Shown: positions 1-11,004, numbered from the stretch's first letter. The stretch is 64,000 bases of DNA from Allodiplogaster sudhausi (GCA_945643635.1 CALZFC010000298.1:751001-815000); one strand, 5' to 3'. The notes: a model not told the origin generated them from the sequence alone. Numbers and translations: made by a program.

Positions 1-194
1 CCGCTCTCTCTCCTTCTTTCTCTCCCCTCTCTCTTTCTCTCTCTCTCCCTCTTACCGCTCTCTCTCTCTCCTTCTTTCTCTCCCCTCTCTCTTTCTCTCT
101 CTCTCCCTCTCACCGCTCTCTCTCCTTCTTTCTCTCCCCTCTCTCTTTATCTCTCTCCCTCTCCTTCTTTCTCTCCCCCCCTCTCTCTCTCTCA
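1..194. repeat. CT-rich minisatellite in rad9 intron 18 (copy A, cut by edge)
   Basis: Polypyrimidine minisatellite of ~54-bp units, each starting CCGCTCTCTC followed by CTTCTTTCTC blocks. It lies just downstream (in rad9 orientation) of the exon 18 donor. The window starts inside it. The same array is complete in copies B and C. Confidence 0.9.
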
Positions 195-2791
195 CCGTTC
201 TCTCGAGTGCCTGGCTTGCTACGAATGAACGCGCACCGTCGGCGGCCTGCTGAGTGGGAGATCGGATATTCGACTGTCGCTTCCTGAAATGAAGTCAATG
301 TAGACAGATGGAATAAAGGAACGGTTTGAAGAACTATTTACTTCTTTCACGTATCATCAATCTTGGTATTAAGAAGAAAAAGAAGAACAAAATGTGAACT
401 TGTAAGCCGGCCGCATGGGGACAGCAAACAGGGGTTCCTCCTCAGCTGCTGGCCGCCTTGTGTTCAGAACCTCTGCCTCTGAGGCTCCGTCAGGGTGTTC
501 TTCTTCTTCTTCCTCTGCTAGGCTGTTCCTCTCTGCTACAGTCAACTGAATATTTTGCTCTCAATTCATTGCCTCTCCACTAAAATATAGGCTATTTTAT
601 ACGTTTTTTATATATGAGCACCTAGAACGCCGCCTTCTCCCCCGTTGTTGTGATAAAAGAAGGCCTTTGGTAACCTCGACCAACTCGACGGGAGTCCTTG
701 TCCTCCCGTCTCCTCTGCTTCCATTCTGCTCTCTCGCTGTCTCTCCTTCCTGTGCATATCCACTGATGAACCCATTGTCGTTCCACGCGTTGTCTCCTTT
801 AAAGTCTTGTTCTACTTTCCTGTTTACGAATATATAAGACAAAAGCTAAACTAAATAATTTAATGGCCCAAGAGTGCAGTATTTCAGGTTGACAAGTCAT
901 AAAAAAGAAAATAGGAAAAAGTACCAAATCCCTCGATGGCATCTTCAAGGGGAGCTTCCTCACGTGGCGGCGGCCGCGAATTCGTGCACTCTGTCATCTA
1001 ACAATAAAAAATTACGCTTTATATATTGCCTACTTAAATTAAATATATCTTGCACTTGTTTGAAATTTAAAATGTATTTAACTGACTAGTCTAGAAAGCA
1101 CAGTTTTATTATTGAATTAATAGATGTAAGTGATGGAAGTATGAAAATATTTCATTCCCACGACTGCTGCATCACTAAAAGAGAAAATCTCTTTTGCGTT
1201 CTGCGCTTTTTGTTATCTCTTTTGTCACTAGAAAGTATAGTCAGCTACCGTTAAAAGAAGTAGCAAAAGAACAAAAGAGCAAATAATCGGGATTCCAACC
1301 AAGTCGTGGGGAGTGCTCGGTAGCTCCGTCTTTGGAAGACGGAGACCGGTGTTTCCGCTCAGATCTAGAGCTGCAAAGATGAGCTTTCTGTGTGTATCGA
1401 AGGAGTAGGAGGGGAGTGGGTTTGACTTCCAACACCATTGCTGAAGCGGCATGGGGATCAAAAAAGTACTTTGATCTGATCTTTAAAACTCAGAATGAAC
1501 AGACCTTCTGCACTGCTTCTCTGCAGCTGAGTGATTGTGATTGGCTGCAGCTCTTCCACGGTCACTGAGATGTCTCCCGTGTACACATTTGCTGTGCGAT
1601 TTCTGAGGGAGAGAGATTGGGAATGCCCATTTTCTGCAATATGTGAAACAACCAGAAACTACATATAATTAACTAACTGCTGCAGAGGAAGTCTTGGGGG
1701 GTGATCTGCTGCTTGCTGGCTGTCGCTTCCCTCGGTGATAATAGTCGGAAGGATCATCTCAAGGGACATCCCCGAATCAGAAGACAACACGAAGAAGACG
1801 GGTCTTAATTGAAGATTCTCTACAAGCATGCGGCATTTCTCACAACTATTAATCCAATTATTGGTTCTGCAAGATATTTCTCACTTCCCGGCGCCTTCGA
1901 AATACATCTTCACGGGGGCAGAGAAGTCGTTGCAGAATGTTACAAGTGCCTTAAAATATTCGGTGTTAAGATATTTACTTTTAAAAAATTTCACCATACA
2001 AGGCGAGAATAAATGTCTCTCGAAGGATCGCAAACTTTACAGAAGAAAAGATGATGGGAGTTGGTTGACTCTTACCCGGAACCATTTCATATTGAATGCC
2101 ATCTCACACGCAACTGGCACGTCGAAGTGAACGAAAACACTCGCGTCCAACTTCATTTCTTGCGTCGTCTGATCCTCTCAAAGCAAATAAAACAATCAAG
2201 GAAATACTCATGATTACAAGAAGAACAGAACTGAAATGCTCCTTAGGAGTGCTCAATAATCTCTAACCGTGATAACTTTCAATGTAGTTACTGGCAGAGA
2301 GTCCACTGGCATCCGCTTTCAGCAGAATTTCAGTGGTGCCAGACATCGTGTGTTCGATCACTTCAGCTAGCAGCCTCAAAAAACAAATTTCATTTTTATC
2401 GCAACAGAAGATACAAATTGCCATGAAAACCAGGGGAAAAGGTACTGTAGATTTGACAGACCCATCCTCATTTTGCGCTTCCCCAAAGCCCAACCCCATA
2501 AATTTTTTTTTGAGAAACTAACGCACTATGGTTTCCGACCCAATACTTCATTCCCCGCCCTGATCTTCTGGGTACTCGGCAATCGATTTTATTCCCTGAT
2601 GAATACTCAGAGTATAGAGTACTCATTATCGTTGTTATTCTTTTTTAGGCTCAGGATTACTGTAATAACGCAAATACTGTACTCTGGAGCAATGGCTAGC
2701 GTATTCGGCATGTTCGATCGATCCACCGTCGTGGAATACGTCGCCGCGTCAAGCATGGGCATCTCGTACTCACGCAGGACATCTAGAGAGA

Positions 2792-2843
<52 letters not shown>

Positions 2844-3689
2844 TAGAGCAGTGCTGAACAAGGTCGGGCCATGCGCCGTGTTCGACCCCCCCCCCCCCCC
2901 CCGGCCTGCTCAAAATCCCGTTGAACCCCCCCCCCCCCCCCGGACGAAACTTTTATTGCTTGAAAAACGGCACTTTTTCCACAAGACAGGTGATTTTGGT
3001 CCGGAAAAAGTCATTTTTTTTGGCTTTATAACCCCCCCCCCCCAGAGTCTTGCGCCGGACCTTGTTCAGCACTGAGCGAGACATGGAGAGAGGGGAACAG
3101 GATTACGCATCAACTTCCTGGCAAATACTTATTAGCAACATCGAAGTAAAAAACATTCGAGGTCTTAAGCGAATTGAAGCACAGCAACACTATATTTCCA
3201 TCCTCCAGTATACCACCTTTTAACATTACAATTTTACATAACACTTGTTTTCGAAGATAAGAAGAAGGAAAGAATACCGAAGTTAAGTATGAGGGTGAAG
3301 CAAATGACATCTCGCTCGGGTTCGAGAGTGATTGCGCAGCCATAGACACTGCGTTCTCCCAACAGCGAAGTACGCATGATCGTCAGCGCCTTCTGCGAAC
3401 ACTCTTCCAGTCTACTAATTGTCTACTCTAATTAATAAATAATTAAAAAGTAAATACAGATGAAGTAATACGAAATAACGGGCAGCTTAAGAAAAAGAAC
3501 AACGAACAGTACCCATAAAGGAAGAACAAATTCTTACTATAACACAGATTTTACGTGCAAAAAGATGTTTGGAAAATCTCCGTGTTCATATGATATTTTA
3601 AGGTCTTCAAGTTGACATCCTACCCTTGTGTATCTTCTCATAATCTCTTTCTCTCTCTCCCTCTCTCTCTCTTTCCCTCTCTCGCTCTC

Positions 3690-3721
<32 letters not shown>

Positions 3722-4192
3722 TCTAACCTTCATGTCCACCCTGCAGATGTTGCCACTGAAGCTGCGATCTGCTTGGTGCTCTCCCACATCGAATTCATAG
3801 AAGAAGGAGCGGGAGAAGAAGAATCTTCCTGAGGCGGATCGACTTCCGTTGTACGCCTTCGCAACCAGCTGAAATCAGTGAACATTCTCGATAACGGGAA
3901 AACGAAAAAAGCAGCTTATCGAGTTGTCTGAACTACGTTTAACTACATCAAGAAAGTTGTAAACCATATGCTAAATACTTCAAATCTTCTTAAACACATT
4001 TTCACTTCAGACAAATATTCATAACCGTATTACAGAAATACTAGATAAATGCAAACTCCGTCCGGGTCCGGTTCGAGCTGAAGAATCTCACCGAGACGGG
4101 AAAGGCACATCAGGGCCTTTGTGAATGCTGAATGAAAACAGTTCATGACATTAAAACGAAGAAGAGTAAAAAAAATGCAGGTTTACAGTAAC

Positions 4193-4265
<73 letters not shown>

Positions 4266-5213
4266 AATGGAGAGAAAGTAGATTAAGAAAGAGAAGAAAC
4301 CGCATCATACTCTTGATATTCGAGAGGAGAACGTAGCGCGCGGGGCGAGTTCGGCCGACCCGTAGACGAAATCGAGGAAGAGGCCTCTCCACCGCGTCAG
4401 TCGCGGTCTCAAGCGCATGAGCTGCGGTATCCGCATCATTTAATCGCTCCTTTCTCTTCTTCCTTTTCTTCTTCTCTGCCGCTGCCGTGACTTCGAGAGA
4501 GTTACTGGAAGAGACAAGCAGAGAGAAAGGATAGAAAGACAGGGAATTACGGAATCAGCCTAACTCTAACGGATCGGAGACCGCGGCGCGAGGCGGCGGC
4601 AGCGTCCTCGGTCTAGAGAAATTAATTTTAAACGAATCAGGAGCGTACATTATTTCACTGTACCGAAAACATTGTGATAATATAAGAAACTATTTCCAAA
4701 TCAAGGTGGACTACAATTTAATGAAGGGGGCACAAAAATTAACTGCATGTGTGAGAGTTAATTTTTGTGCAAAAGTGAGAAAAAGCGACAATCTAAACTA
4801 GTAATGCTTAAAAATATTAATAGAGAACAAACCGTTCAATTCGATCAGATTTAGAAGCATTCGCGCGGTCTTCAGCTCCCCTCTCATCGTGCCGGCCATT
4901 CTCATCAAATCTAAGTCCTGTCCTATTCCACGAAAATGTTGCATGACGAATGTAGAATATAATAGGTAATACATGAACAGCGGGAAAACTGCACGAAAAA
5001 CAATTCGATGAATGGTGTGACAACTGATTAGCATTTTAGCATCATTTTTTTTAAATATAGGTATTTAATAAAAATTCGGCATGACCTGTTTCGTGCCGTA
5101 TTCCGGCATTAAAGGAAAAGTAATCCGAATTGGAGTGGAGGCACAAACCGTTGAATCGCCCTGGTGACGAATGCAGCCCCACTCTCGTCGTGCACACCAC
5201 TAACATCGGCCAT
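1..5213 (-). CDS. rad9: RAD9 checkpoint clamp subunit, copy A (exons 1-18; 3' end outside window)
   Basis: RAD9 is a subunit of the 9-1-1 (RAD9-RAD1-HUS1) DNA-damage clamp. Eighteen phase-consistent exons run leftwards: 5213-5149, 4910-4833, 4612-4571, 4504-4311, 4127-4057, 3868-3728, 3392-3278, 2782-2683, 2374-2268, 2176-2076, 1949-1885, 1803-1678, 1633-1505, 1370-1300, 997-964, 819-675, 545-400 and 283-196. RAD9 hallmarks are NIKTFTKALMCLSRLGE, NGSRSASGRFFF, ESYHEDQ and a clamp strand ending GAGKPVFF. The two terminal exons fall left of the window but are seen in copies B and C. With them the model sums to 2097 nt (698 aa), in frame throughout. The start is the ATG at 5213, five bases after a CTTTACAG acceptor (probable spliced-leader site). 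About 115 residues precede the usual RAD9 start, including a basic stretch at about 73-82. This is the only copy with an uninterrupted exon 16. Confidence 0.88.
2441..2600. repeat. Dispersed ~160-bp repeat (copy A, rad9 intron 8)
   Basis: It starts at GGTACTGTAGATTTGACAGA and continues through C-rich sequence to the GATTTTATTCCC motif. A diverged relative lies at 13307-13486 in rad9 intron 18, so the family occurs twice within one unit. No coding potential is evident. Confidence 0.6.
2850..3073. mobile_element. Short TIR element (MITE), copy A, rad9 intron 7
   Basis: A ~224-bp element bounded by terminal inverted repeats AGTGCTGAACAAGGTC and GACCTTGTTCAGCACT. It is non-coding and contains three long C homopolymers (17 C in the first). 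The tetranucleotide GAGC flanks both sides and may be a target duplication. Related copies lie at 18990-19210, 35128-35345 and, more diverged, 45450-45628. Confidence 0.8.
4193..4266. repeat. GA microsatellite, rad9 intron 4 (copy A)
   Basis: Nearly pure AG dinucleotide tract close to the 3' end of rad9 intron 4, pyrimidine-rich on the rad9 sense strand. Its length differs in each copy (compare 20331-20429 and 36463-36549). Confidence 0.9.
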
Positions 5214-5516
5214 GGCCTCTGTAAAGAAAGTTGATAACAATATTTAAAAAAAAAGAAACACCGAAAGAGAAACAAAGCAGCTTAAAATGTGCTGTAGAGA
5301 AAAATGTAAATTGAAGCATCGCGCCATAGTGTGATATGCGTGACGGAGTGTTAACTATTGCCCGCTGTTTAGAAAACAACACTTCACCCATTACACGGAA
5401 GACGGGTTCGCAGTTTTTCTGTTTGCGATTGTGATTTCACTTTGTTTCTTAAGAGATGTTTCTTTCCTTTTTTCCACATGAAAGCTCTAATTGTTTTTGT
5501 TTCAGGTCTAGCGAAG
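5214..5516. promoter_or_regulatory. Divergent rad9/CDK5 intergenic region (copy A)
   Basis: About 300 bp separates the two start codons, which face away from each other. Each ATG is closely preceded by an intron-type acceptor: CTTTACAG for rad9 at 5219, and TTTGTTTCAG for CDK5 at 5505. This fits spliced-leader addition or short 5' UTR introns. A shared bidirectional promoter is inferred from position only; no core element was recognised. Confidence 0.55.
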
Positions 5517-6902
5517 ATGCAGCGGTACGAGCGGATGGACAAAATTGGCGAAGGTTTGCTCTTTATTTTTAATCAACTGATTTTTCCTCCTCCCAATCTG
5601 TTTGAACGTATTAGTACTCTAATCTCGTTATTTTCTCTTTTGTTATTATATTTTTTCAGGCACTTATGGCACGGTGTATAAAGCACGCGACACACACACG
5701 CAAGAAGTGGTCGCTCTCAAGAGGGTTCGCCTGGACGACGACGATGAGGTAGCTGGCTCTCTCACGAATTGCTGGGCATTGTTATGACATCATTGTGAGT
5801 ACGCTCTTTCGCTTGCTAATCCGGGCGACATTTCGATATTTGGTTACTGGCTGTTTCATGTTGGGAAGAAACGAGTGATATAAAGGATGAAAAGTGTGTT
5901 AGTTGCAGCTTGTTCCCTTCTAAGACAAGAAGATAATTCTTCCAGGGCGTGCCCAGCTCGGCCCTCCGCGAGATCTGCATCCTCCGTGAGTTACGACATC
6001 CGAATGTCGTCCGCCTCTTGGATGTCGTCCATGCCGATGCTCGCCTCACTCTCGTCTTTGAGTACTGTGACCAGGTCAGCTCTTCGATTCAGGCTTTTGG
6101 ATTTATCATTCAGTAGTTCGTTCTGTGGAAGTCGAGTAAATATTCTCGCTATCAAATAAAAATGAACACTTTTAAACTAGCTATTTCACTATTACTTAAT
6201 TGAAGGATCTGAAGAAGTTCTTCGACTCGCTGAACGGTCATGCCATTGACCAACATGTATGTTAACCTTCTTTTCATTTTCTATCACTAAGTGAAGGGTT
6301 CTGGGCCTTAGGCCTGCGGGGTTTACAGCGCTGTCATGGGTCAGACCTATGTACTGGCCTCGTTATGTTTTCCTTGAATTGGTGAAAGGTTTAATTAGGT
6401 TCATATTAAACTTAAGCATTTGTTTATTCTTGTGCTTAAAATTTATTTTTGTGGAGATGAAATAGCCTGGCTGCAGACGGTGCGTTCCCTGATGCAGCAA
6501 CTGCTGCTCGGCATCGACTTCTGCCACGCCAACAACGTCCTCCATCGCGATCTCAAGCCGCAGAATCTCCTGGTCACGAATGGCCAGCTCAAACTGGCTG
6601 ACTTTGGCCTCGCTCGTGCATTTGGCATTCCGGTGCGCTGCTACAGCGCAGAGGTACGGTATGGTTGGTGATGCAAGCTAAGTCGTTATTAAAAGAAGCG
6701 AGTACGGACGAGTGGCGTACTCTTGTCTAACTTTTCATTTTAAACTATACAGATAGGAATATAACGCAATGATGATTCGGTGCTTCGGATTAGGTGGTAA
6801 CGCTGTGGTATCGACCACCTGATGTCCTCTTCGGAGCCAAACTCTATAACACATCCATTGACATGTGGTCTGCCGGGTGCATCTTTGCAGGCTAGCAGAT
6901 AG

Positions 6903-6945
<43 letters not shown>

Positions 6946-7016
6946 CAGTATTTACTTATATCATATTCTTTGCCTTTTCCTCCTTCACTATTGTCCTGTT
7001 CTCTCTCTCCTCTCCA

Positions 7017-7047
<31 letters not shown>

Positions 7048-7635
7048 CCTTTCAACATCCTCTGCAGAGATGTCAAATGGTGGCAAACCCCTATTCACGG
7101 GTGCGGATGTAGAAGACCAGCTGAAGAAGATCTTCAAGCTGCTCGGAACTCCTTCTGACGACAGCTGGCCGGGCGTGTCTCAGCTTCCAGACTTCAAGCC
7201 ACTTCCCGTCTACCAGCCAGTATTCACTCTTGCTCAGGTGTGCTGCAGAAGGAGATTACAGTAACTCGAGCAGTTCAATAGAACGAGTTGTTGGATAGCT
7301 AGAATATGTGATATCTTACTTCTTTTTTCAAAATATTTGTTGAGTAAGTAATTCGCTCCCTAAAAAAATGGCCAAACGTTTCATTCCTGTTGTGCAAAAC
7401 TCAGTGTTATATGATGACAGTGAAGGTCAGTTTAAAGGGTGATATTTTCAGGTAGTGCCCAACTTGAACGCGCGTGGATGTGATCTACTTCAGGTATGGT
7501 ATCAATTTTCGAGATTTATAAAGCAAAATAAGAAGCTGATTCTTACAGCGCCTTCTAGTCTGCAACCCCTCCGGCCGCGCAGACTCAACTGCTGCCCTCT
7601 CTCACGCTTACTTTGACGACGTTTCCAGTGACTGA
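5517..7635 (+). CDS. cdk5: Cyclin-dependent kinase 5, copy A
   Basis: CDK5 is a proline-directed Ser/Thr kinase activated by p35-type partners and active mainly in neurons. Nine exons: 5517-5553, 5660-5748, 5946-6074, 6206-6256, 6477-6653, 6794-6890, 7068-7237, 7452-7493 and 7549-7635. They sum to 879 nt, giving 292 aa, the length of human CDK5. Visible motifs are the glycine loop [11 protein letters not shown] with the inhibitory Tyr, the helix signature PSSALRE, the catalytic [11 protein letters not shown], and the CDK5-type activation loop with Ser ([14 protein letters not shown]) instead of a phospho-Thr. Intron 6 has a GC donor (GCAG|GCTAGC) and a long CT tract. The coding sequence shows no difference from copies B and C, and the start follows a TTTCAG acceptor. 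Confidence 0.95.
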
Positions 7636-9256
7636 CAATCAGGAAAAGGGCTGGGCAATTAAAACGGAAGACCACGTTCAGCATTGTCGAGGACAGAGAT
7701 TTCCAGGAACAATCAGAGATTTGTACATTAGTTATGAAGGTATTGCCTGCATACTACATTTTTCTAGGTGTTTTTTTTTTGTGTTTTTCTTGTTAATTTG
7801 CACTTCTTTACCAGTGCTACTAATGCTTACTAAAACAAATTATAATCACAATTTTGTGATGTCCGTTTTAATACTTCTTTCACACGATCACTGGTGCTTC
7901 CTTGCGCTGTCAAGGCCAACCTCTTGTTCTTGAAGCTTCACTTCACATTCCGCAATTCCTTCGCGTTTTTTGGTCATCTTGCGATCTCATGGTCTGCTTT
8001 CAGGCATTCCAATTTTGTCTCTTTATTATGATCTTTTTTATCCCTGTGTGAATATATTATGATATTTTCAGTTTGTTATCAAGTAACTGATTTATCTGCT
8101 TAACCTCTAACAGAGAACTTTCATGTTGATCTAGTCAAATTAATTCTTTCACAAATCTCTAGGTTCTCGTTAATGTATGCAATTTGTTACGAGATAATGA
8201 TTCGGCCAATGAATGCTTTCTGTGAGCTGGCGAGAGTGGGAAATTCCACTAACTGTAAACGAGTTGCAGACAAAAATCATAGGCTACAAGCAGAAACCAT
8301 TAGTAATTACTTCATAGGTCAATGTGAAAGTGGGAATGGATAGAGAGGAAGAAGACAGAACGGGAGGCGGAAGAGAGCGAAATGAAGGGAGACTGAACGG
8401 GAATAGGAGAAAAGGCAGGAACTAGAGAATGGTAGTAGATTAAGGGAAGCAGTTGGTGCCATGCGACTTCGCTATTCTCATCAGGCAGCGACGGAAGGAA
8501 GAGAATGAGAGGAGAGAGAGAGAGATCGAGAGATAGATAGAGAGAGAGAGGGCTGAAAGGATAAGAATGGTTGAGGGGAGTTGATATGAGCCAAGGCGCA
8601 TGAACTGAGTGCGCATGAACCCACTTCAGCATTCATAATCCTATTCACAAAATACTCGTATGCCTACATCCCTAATTCTACCCTATTCCTCAGGATGAAA
8701 TTCTCCCAAAATTCGATGTGCCTCTCCAACGAACAGTTTACTTTCTAATCGCCTTTATAGTCAATCACCAACTTCCGACTTCATCTTTTCCAAACAAATT
8801 CCTTCATAAGAGACACTAGATCCAAGAGTGGGCTCATCAACAATCACGTGTGCCAATTCACTACCCTAGATTATACTGCCTGTCCTCGGCCAGAACATTG
8901 CACACCAAACACTGCACTAGAAGGGGAAACATTCCAAGACTCGGGATAATCATGCATGGGAGAGAAGCACAGCACACTACGCGAGGGGAAATGCTCACTC
9001 GGGAGTTGACTCAGGCAAAGGAATTCGAAGAGGCCTATAACGGGAGGGCAATCTCACATATGCAATGAGAGTGGTGTGCAATGGAGCCAGAGGACTAAGA
9101 CAGTAAAGCAAAAAAACATTGTTGCTACAATCATACAATCAACCGAGAGAGAGAGAGAAAGAGGCCTGCCGCATATTTCAAGAGATGAGAGATTGATTGT
9201 GGGAGAAAAGACAAGTGAGGGAATGAGGGGGGGGGGAGTTGAGATGGGTACCCAGC
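7636..9256. other. Intergenic stretch between CDK5 and the translocase remnant (copy A)
   Basis: No convincing coding exon was found. It holds the CDK5 3' flank, a GA-rich patch at 8500-8550, the deletion scar at 8611-8620 and a G homopolymer near 9229. Both flanking coding ends converge on it. Confidence 0.6.
8597..8620. other. Deletion scar with templated filler (copy A)
   Basis: Compared with copy C, 723 bp (40890-41612) are replaced here by the eight bases CGCATGAA at 8612-8619. The same eight bases occur at 8597-8604, 15 bp upstream of the filler, and the identity extends to ten bases (GCGCATGAAC). Copy B has an identical scar near 24748-24771. Confidence 0.9.
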
Positions 9257-9377
9257 TTAGAGGAACTTCTGGATCTCGTCGTAGATGGCCAGGACGAGGG
9301 GGCCTCCGGTGCCACGGAAGACGTTGGAGAGGGCGCCCTTGAACATGGCGGACATTCCCTCGTTGGCGATGATCTTC
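9257..9377 (-). pseudogene. Truncated ADP/ATP translocase 3' end (A/B junction)
   Basis: The last 121 bp of the ANT coding sequence, including the stop (TAA, complement of 9257-9259), identical in layout to 42253-42373. It encodes the C-terminal [13 protein letters not shown] to YDEIQKFL region. Upstream of this point the match to ANT ends and SWEET-side DNA begins, so it has no promoter or start. It carries an Ala-to-Pro change (GGP for GGA) shared with copy B but not with the intact gene. Confidence 0.93.
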
Positions 9378-9581
9378 GGCTAAGGAGGTATTACAAGGCT
9401 CGTTTAATGAGATTCTGGACACTGTTTCAGCACTGACACCTGCATGTCGTGCAGGAAAATTTTTTTTGCTTCTGGACCCTTCCGAAAATTCTCGATTTGT
9501 TCACCTGGACCCTCCCGAAAATCTTGGCCCGCCAGTGGGCATTTAAACACTGTCTCTCTCTCACCTCTATGCTGCCTTTCC

Positions 9582-9614
<33 letters not shown>

Positions 9615-9688
9615 GTCTCTCTCTCTGTCTGTCTCTCTCTCTCTGCCTCTTTCTCTCTCTCTCTCTGTCTCTCTCCTTCTCTCTCTAG
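9378..9688. other. Duplication breakpoint and SWEET intron remnant (copy B)
   Basis: Sequence from the breakpoint to the first retained SWEET exon. It contains two imperfect ~33-bp repeats beginning TGGACCC, a partial copy of the SWEET exon start (CACCTCTATGCTGCC at about 9561), and a CT/TG microsatellite at 9578-9687 that ends in the exon acceptor. Confidence 0.7.
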
Positions 9689-9893
9689 GTACTCCGCCAA
9701 GGCAGCACCTCTATGCTGCCTCTCCCTCTCTGCACGGCTAACTTGGTTGTCTCTCTCCAGTGGCTTCTCTACGGCACTCTCATGGAAGATCGCGTCATTC
9801 AGGTCTGAGGAGGGTGATGAAAAGTTAATAGTAAATAGCGCGATATTTGATTAATGAAAGGAGAGCTGGAGACATACCGATCAGAGAGGGAGA

Positions 9894-9945
<52 letters not shown>

Positions 9946-10127
9946 AGACTAGAGAATGAGTAATGAACGCGATTGAAGACTGTTTCCCCTGCCAGGTGCC
10001 TAACGTGATAGCGACGTGTCTGTCTGTGCTGCAGCTCTCCCTCTTCGCCATCTTCCCTCGGAATGGCTCTGCCGCCTTGGTCAAGGGCGTCGGCGTTAAG
10101 TTGGACGAAAGTGCATATCTCATCTAA
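9689..10127 (+). pseudogene. SWEET sugar transporter, last two exons (copy B)
   Basis: SWEET proteins are seven-helix facilitators of mono- and disaccharide transport with two MtN3 triple-helix repeats. Exon 9689-9802 (38 codons) encodes LPLPLCTANLVVSLQWLLYG, the typical helix of the second MtN3 repeat. Exon 9996-10127 (44 codons with TAA) encodes VPNVIATCLSVLQLSLFAIF, the last helix, and a short tail ending ESAYLI. Both are in phase 0. Only 81 residues remain of a family that usually has over 200. All upstream exons are missing because the duplication breakpoint lies in the preceding intron, so this is a 5'-truncated fragment. A complete SWEET gene probably sits left of the window at the outer edge of the array. 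Confidence 0.9.
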
Positions 10128-11004
10128 CCACTCCTTCCTTCTCAATCTCCTCACGCAAAAATGGTGCCCCTTTCCATGCACTTACAATTAGCTAATTGGC
10201 AACTAACGCAAGTAATCGCTCGAACGAAGGTTTTGCTGCATCTTTATTTTGCAGAATTAAACATATTGAGTTTATCCGGGATTATAATATGTTCCCGCTT
10301 GTAGTATTAACCGTAATTAATCGCCGTACTTTGCGATTTGTTCATGATAATTCTGTCTTCTTGTTGATAGAGAAATTGAAGGGGAGAGAGAGGGAGAGAG
10401 AGAGAGAGAGGGAGAGAGAGAGAGGGGGAGAGAGAGGGAGAGAGGAGAGAGAGAGAGGGGGAGAGAGGGAGAGAGAGGGAGAGACAGCTAGACATCGTTT
10501 GCTCCTTTAAAATGTACGGTTTCTGCGATTTGATAATGAAAGCTACCTCTGGCGAATGTCTCTTCTTCTCTGCTCTTTTAGAGAGGCCTCTTGTTTATGC
10601 TTAGTTGTTTAAGCCAACCACGAATTCGGTTCACTTACGTATCTCCCGAGCATGAGTTTAGTTTGTCCAACAATAGCCGATCCCGCTAGCAGATCAGTTC
10701 CTAGACAACGGAAGCTACTCTCATTGGATGTAGCTATGGGTTCTTTTCCGGTGGTTCGAGCTAATATTTATTATATTCATCTCCCATGCCCTCTGTGAGA
10801 GCTTCTATTATTTTTTTTATTCTCAGATAAATAACAATTTATCGCAGTTTTGTTACATACAGAAGGGAAACATACCAGTCAAGACAGATACGCAGAAATC
10901 ATAGTTAATTCGGAGGGAGAATATTACTGGTTTGAAAATTACAAAAAAAGGCTTCGTTCACTTGAAGCTACCAGTTCAGTCTTACCTTTTCCAACAACAA
11001 ATTC
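10128..11004. other. Non-coding stretch between SWEET fragment and transposon (copy B)
   Basis: No gene was found. It contains a variable GA tract at 10380-10485, which is shorter in copy C. It is probably the 3' flank of the SWEET fragment. Confidence 0.6.

Larger units (their letters stand above)
1..9377. repeat. Tandem unit copy A (right part)
   Basis: This is the right ~9.4 kb of the leftmost copy visible of a ~16.15 kb tandem unit. It lines up base for base with 14-25.5 kb (copy B) and 30-42.4 kb (copy C), apart from scattered substitutions, microsatellite length changes and two large indels. It lacks the hAT element present in B and C (empty site near 688-695) and carries the 723-bp deletion shared with B (junction at 8611-8620). 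It ends at 9377, where the translocase coding sequence stops matching copy C and SWEET-side sequence begins. More copies could lie left of the window. Confidence 0.97.

Noticed and set aside
964..997. NotI/EcoRI-like string (GCGGCCGCGAATTC) that resembles a cDNA-library adaptor
   Set aside because: It lies within a 34-bp rad9 exon whose acceptor, donor and phase fit both neighbouring exons, and it occurs in all three copies, so it is genomic.
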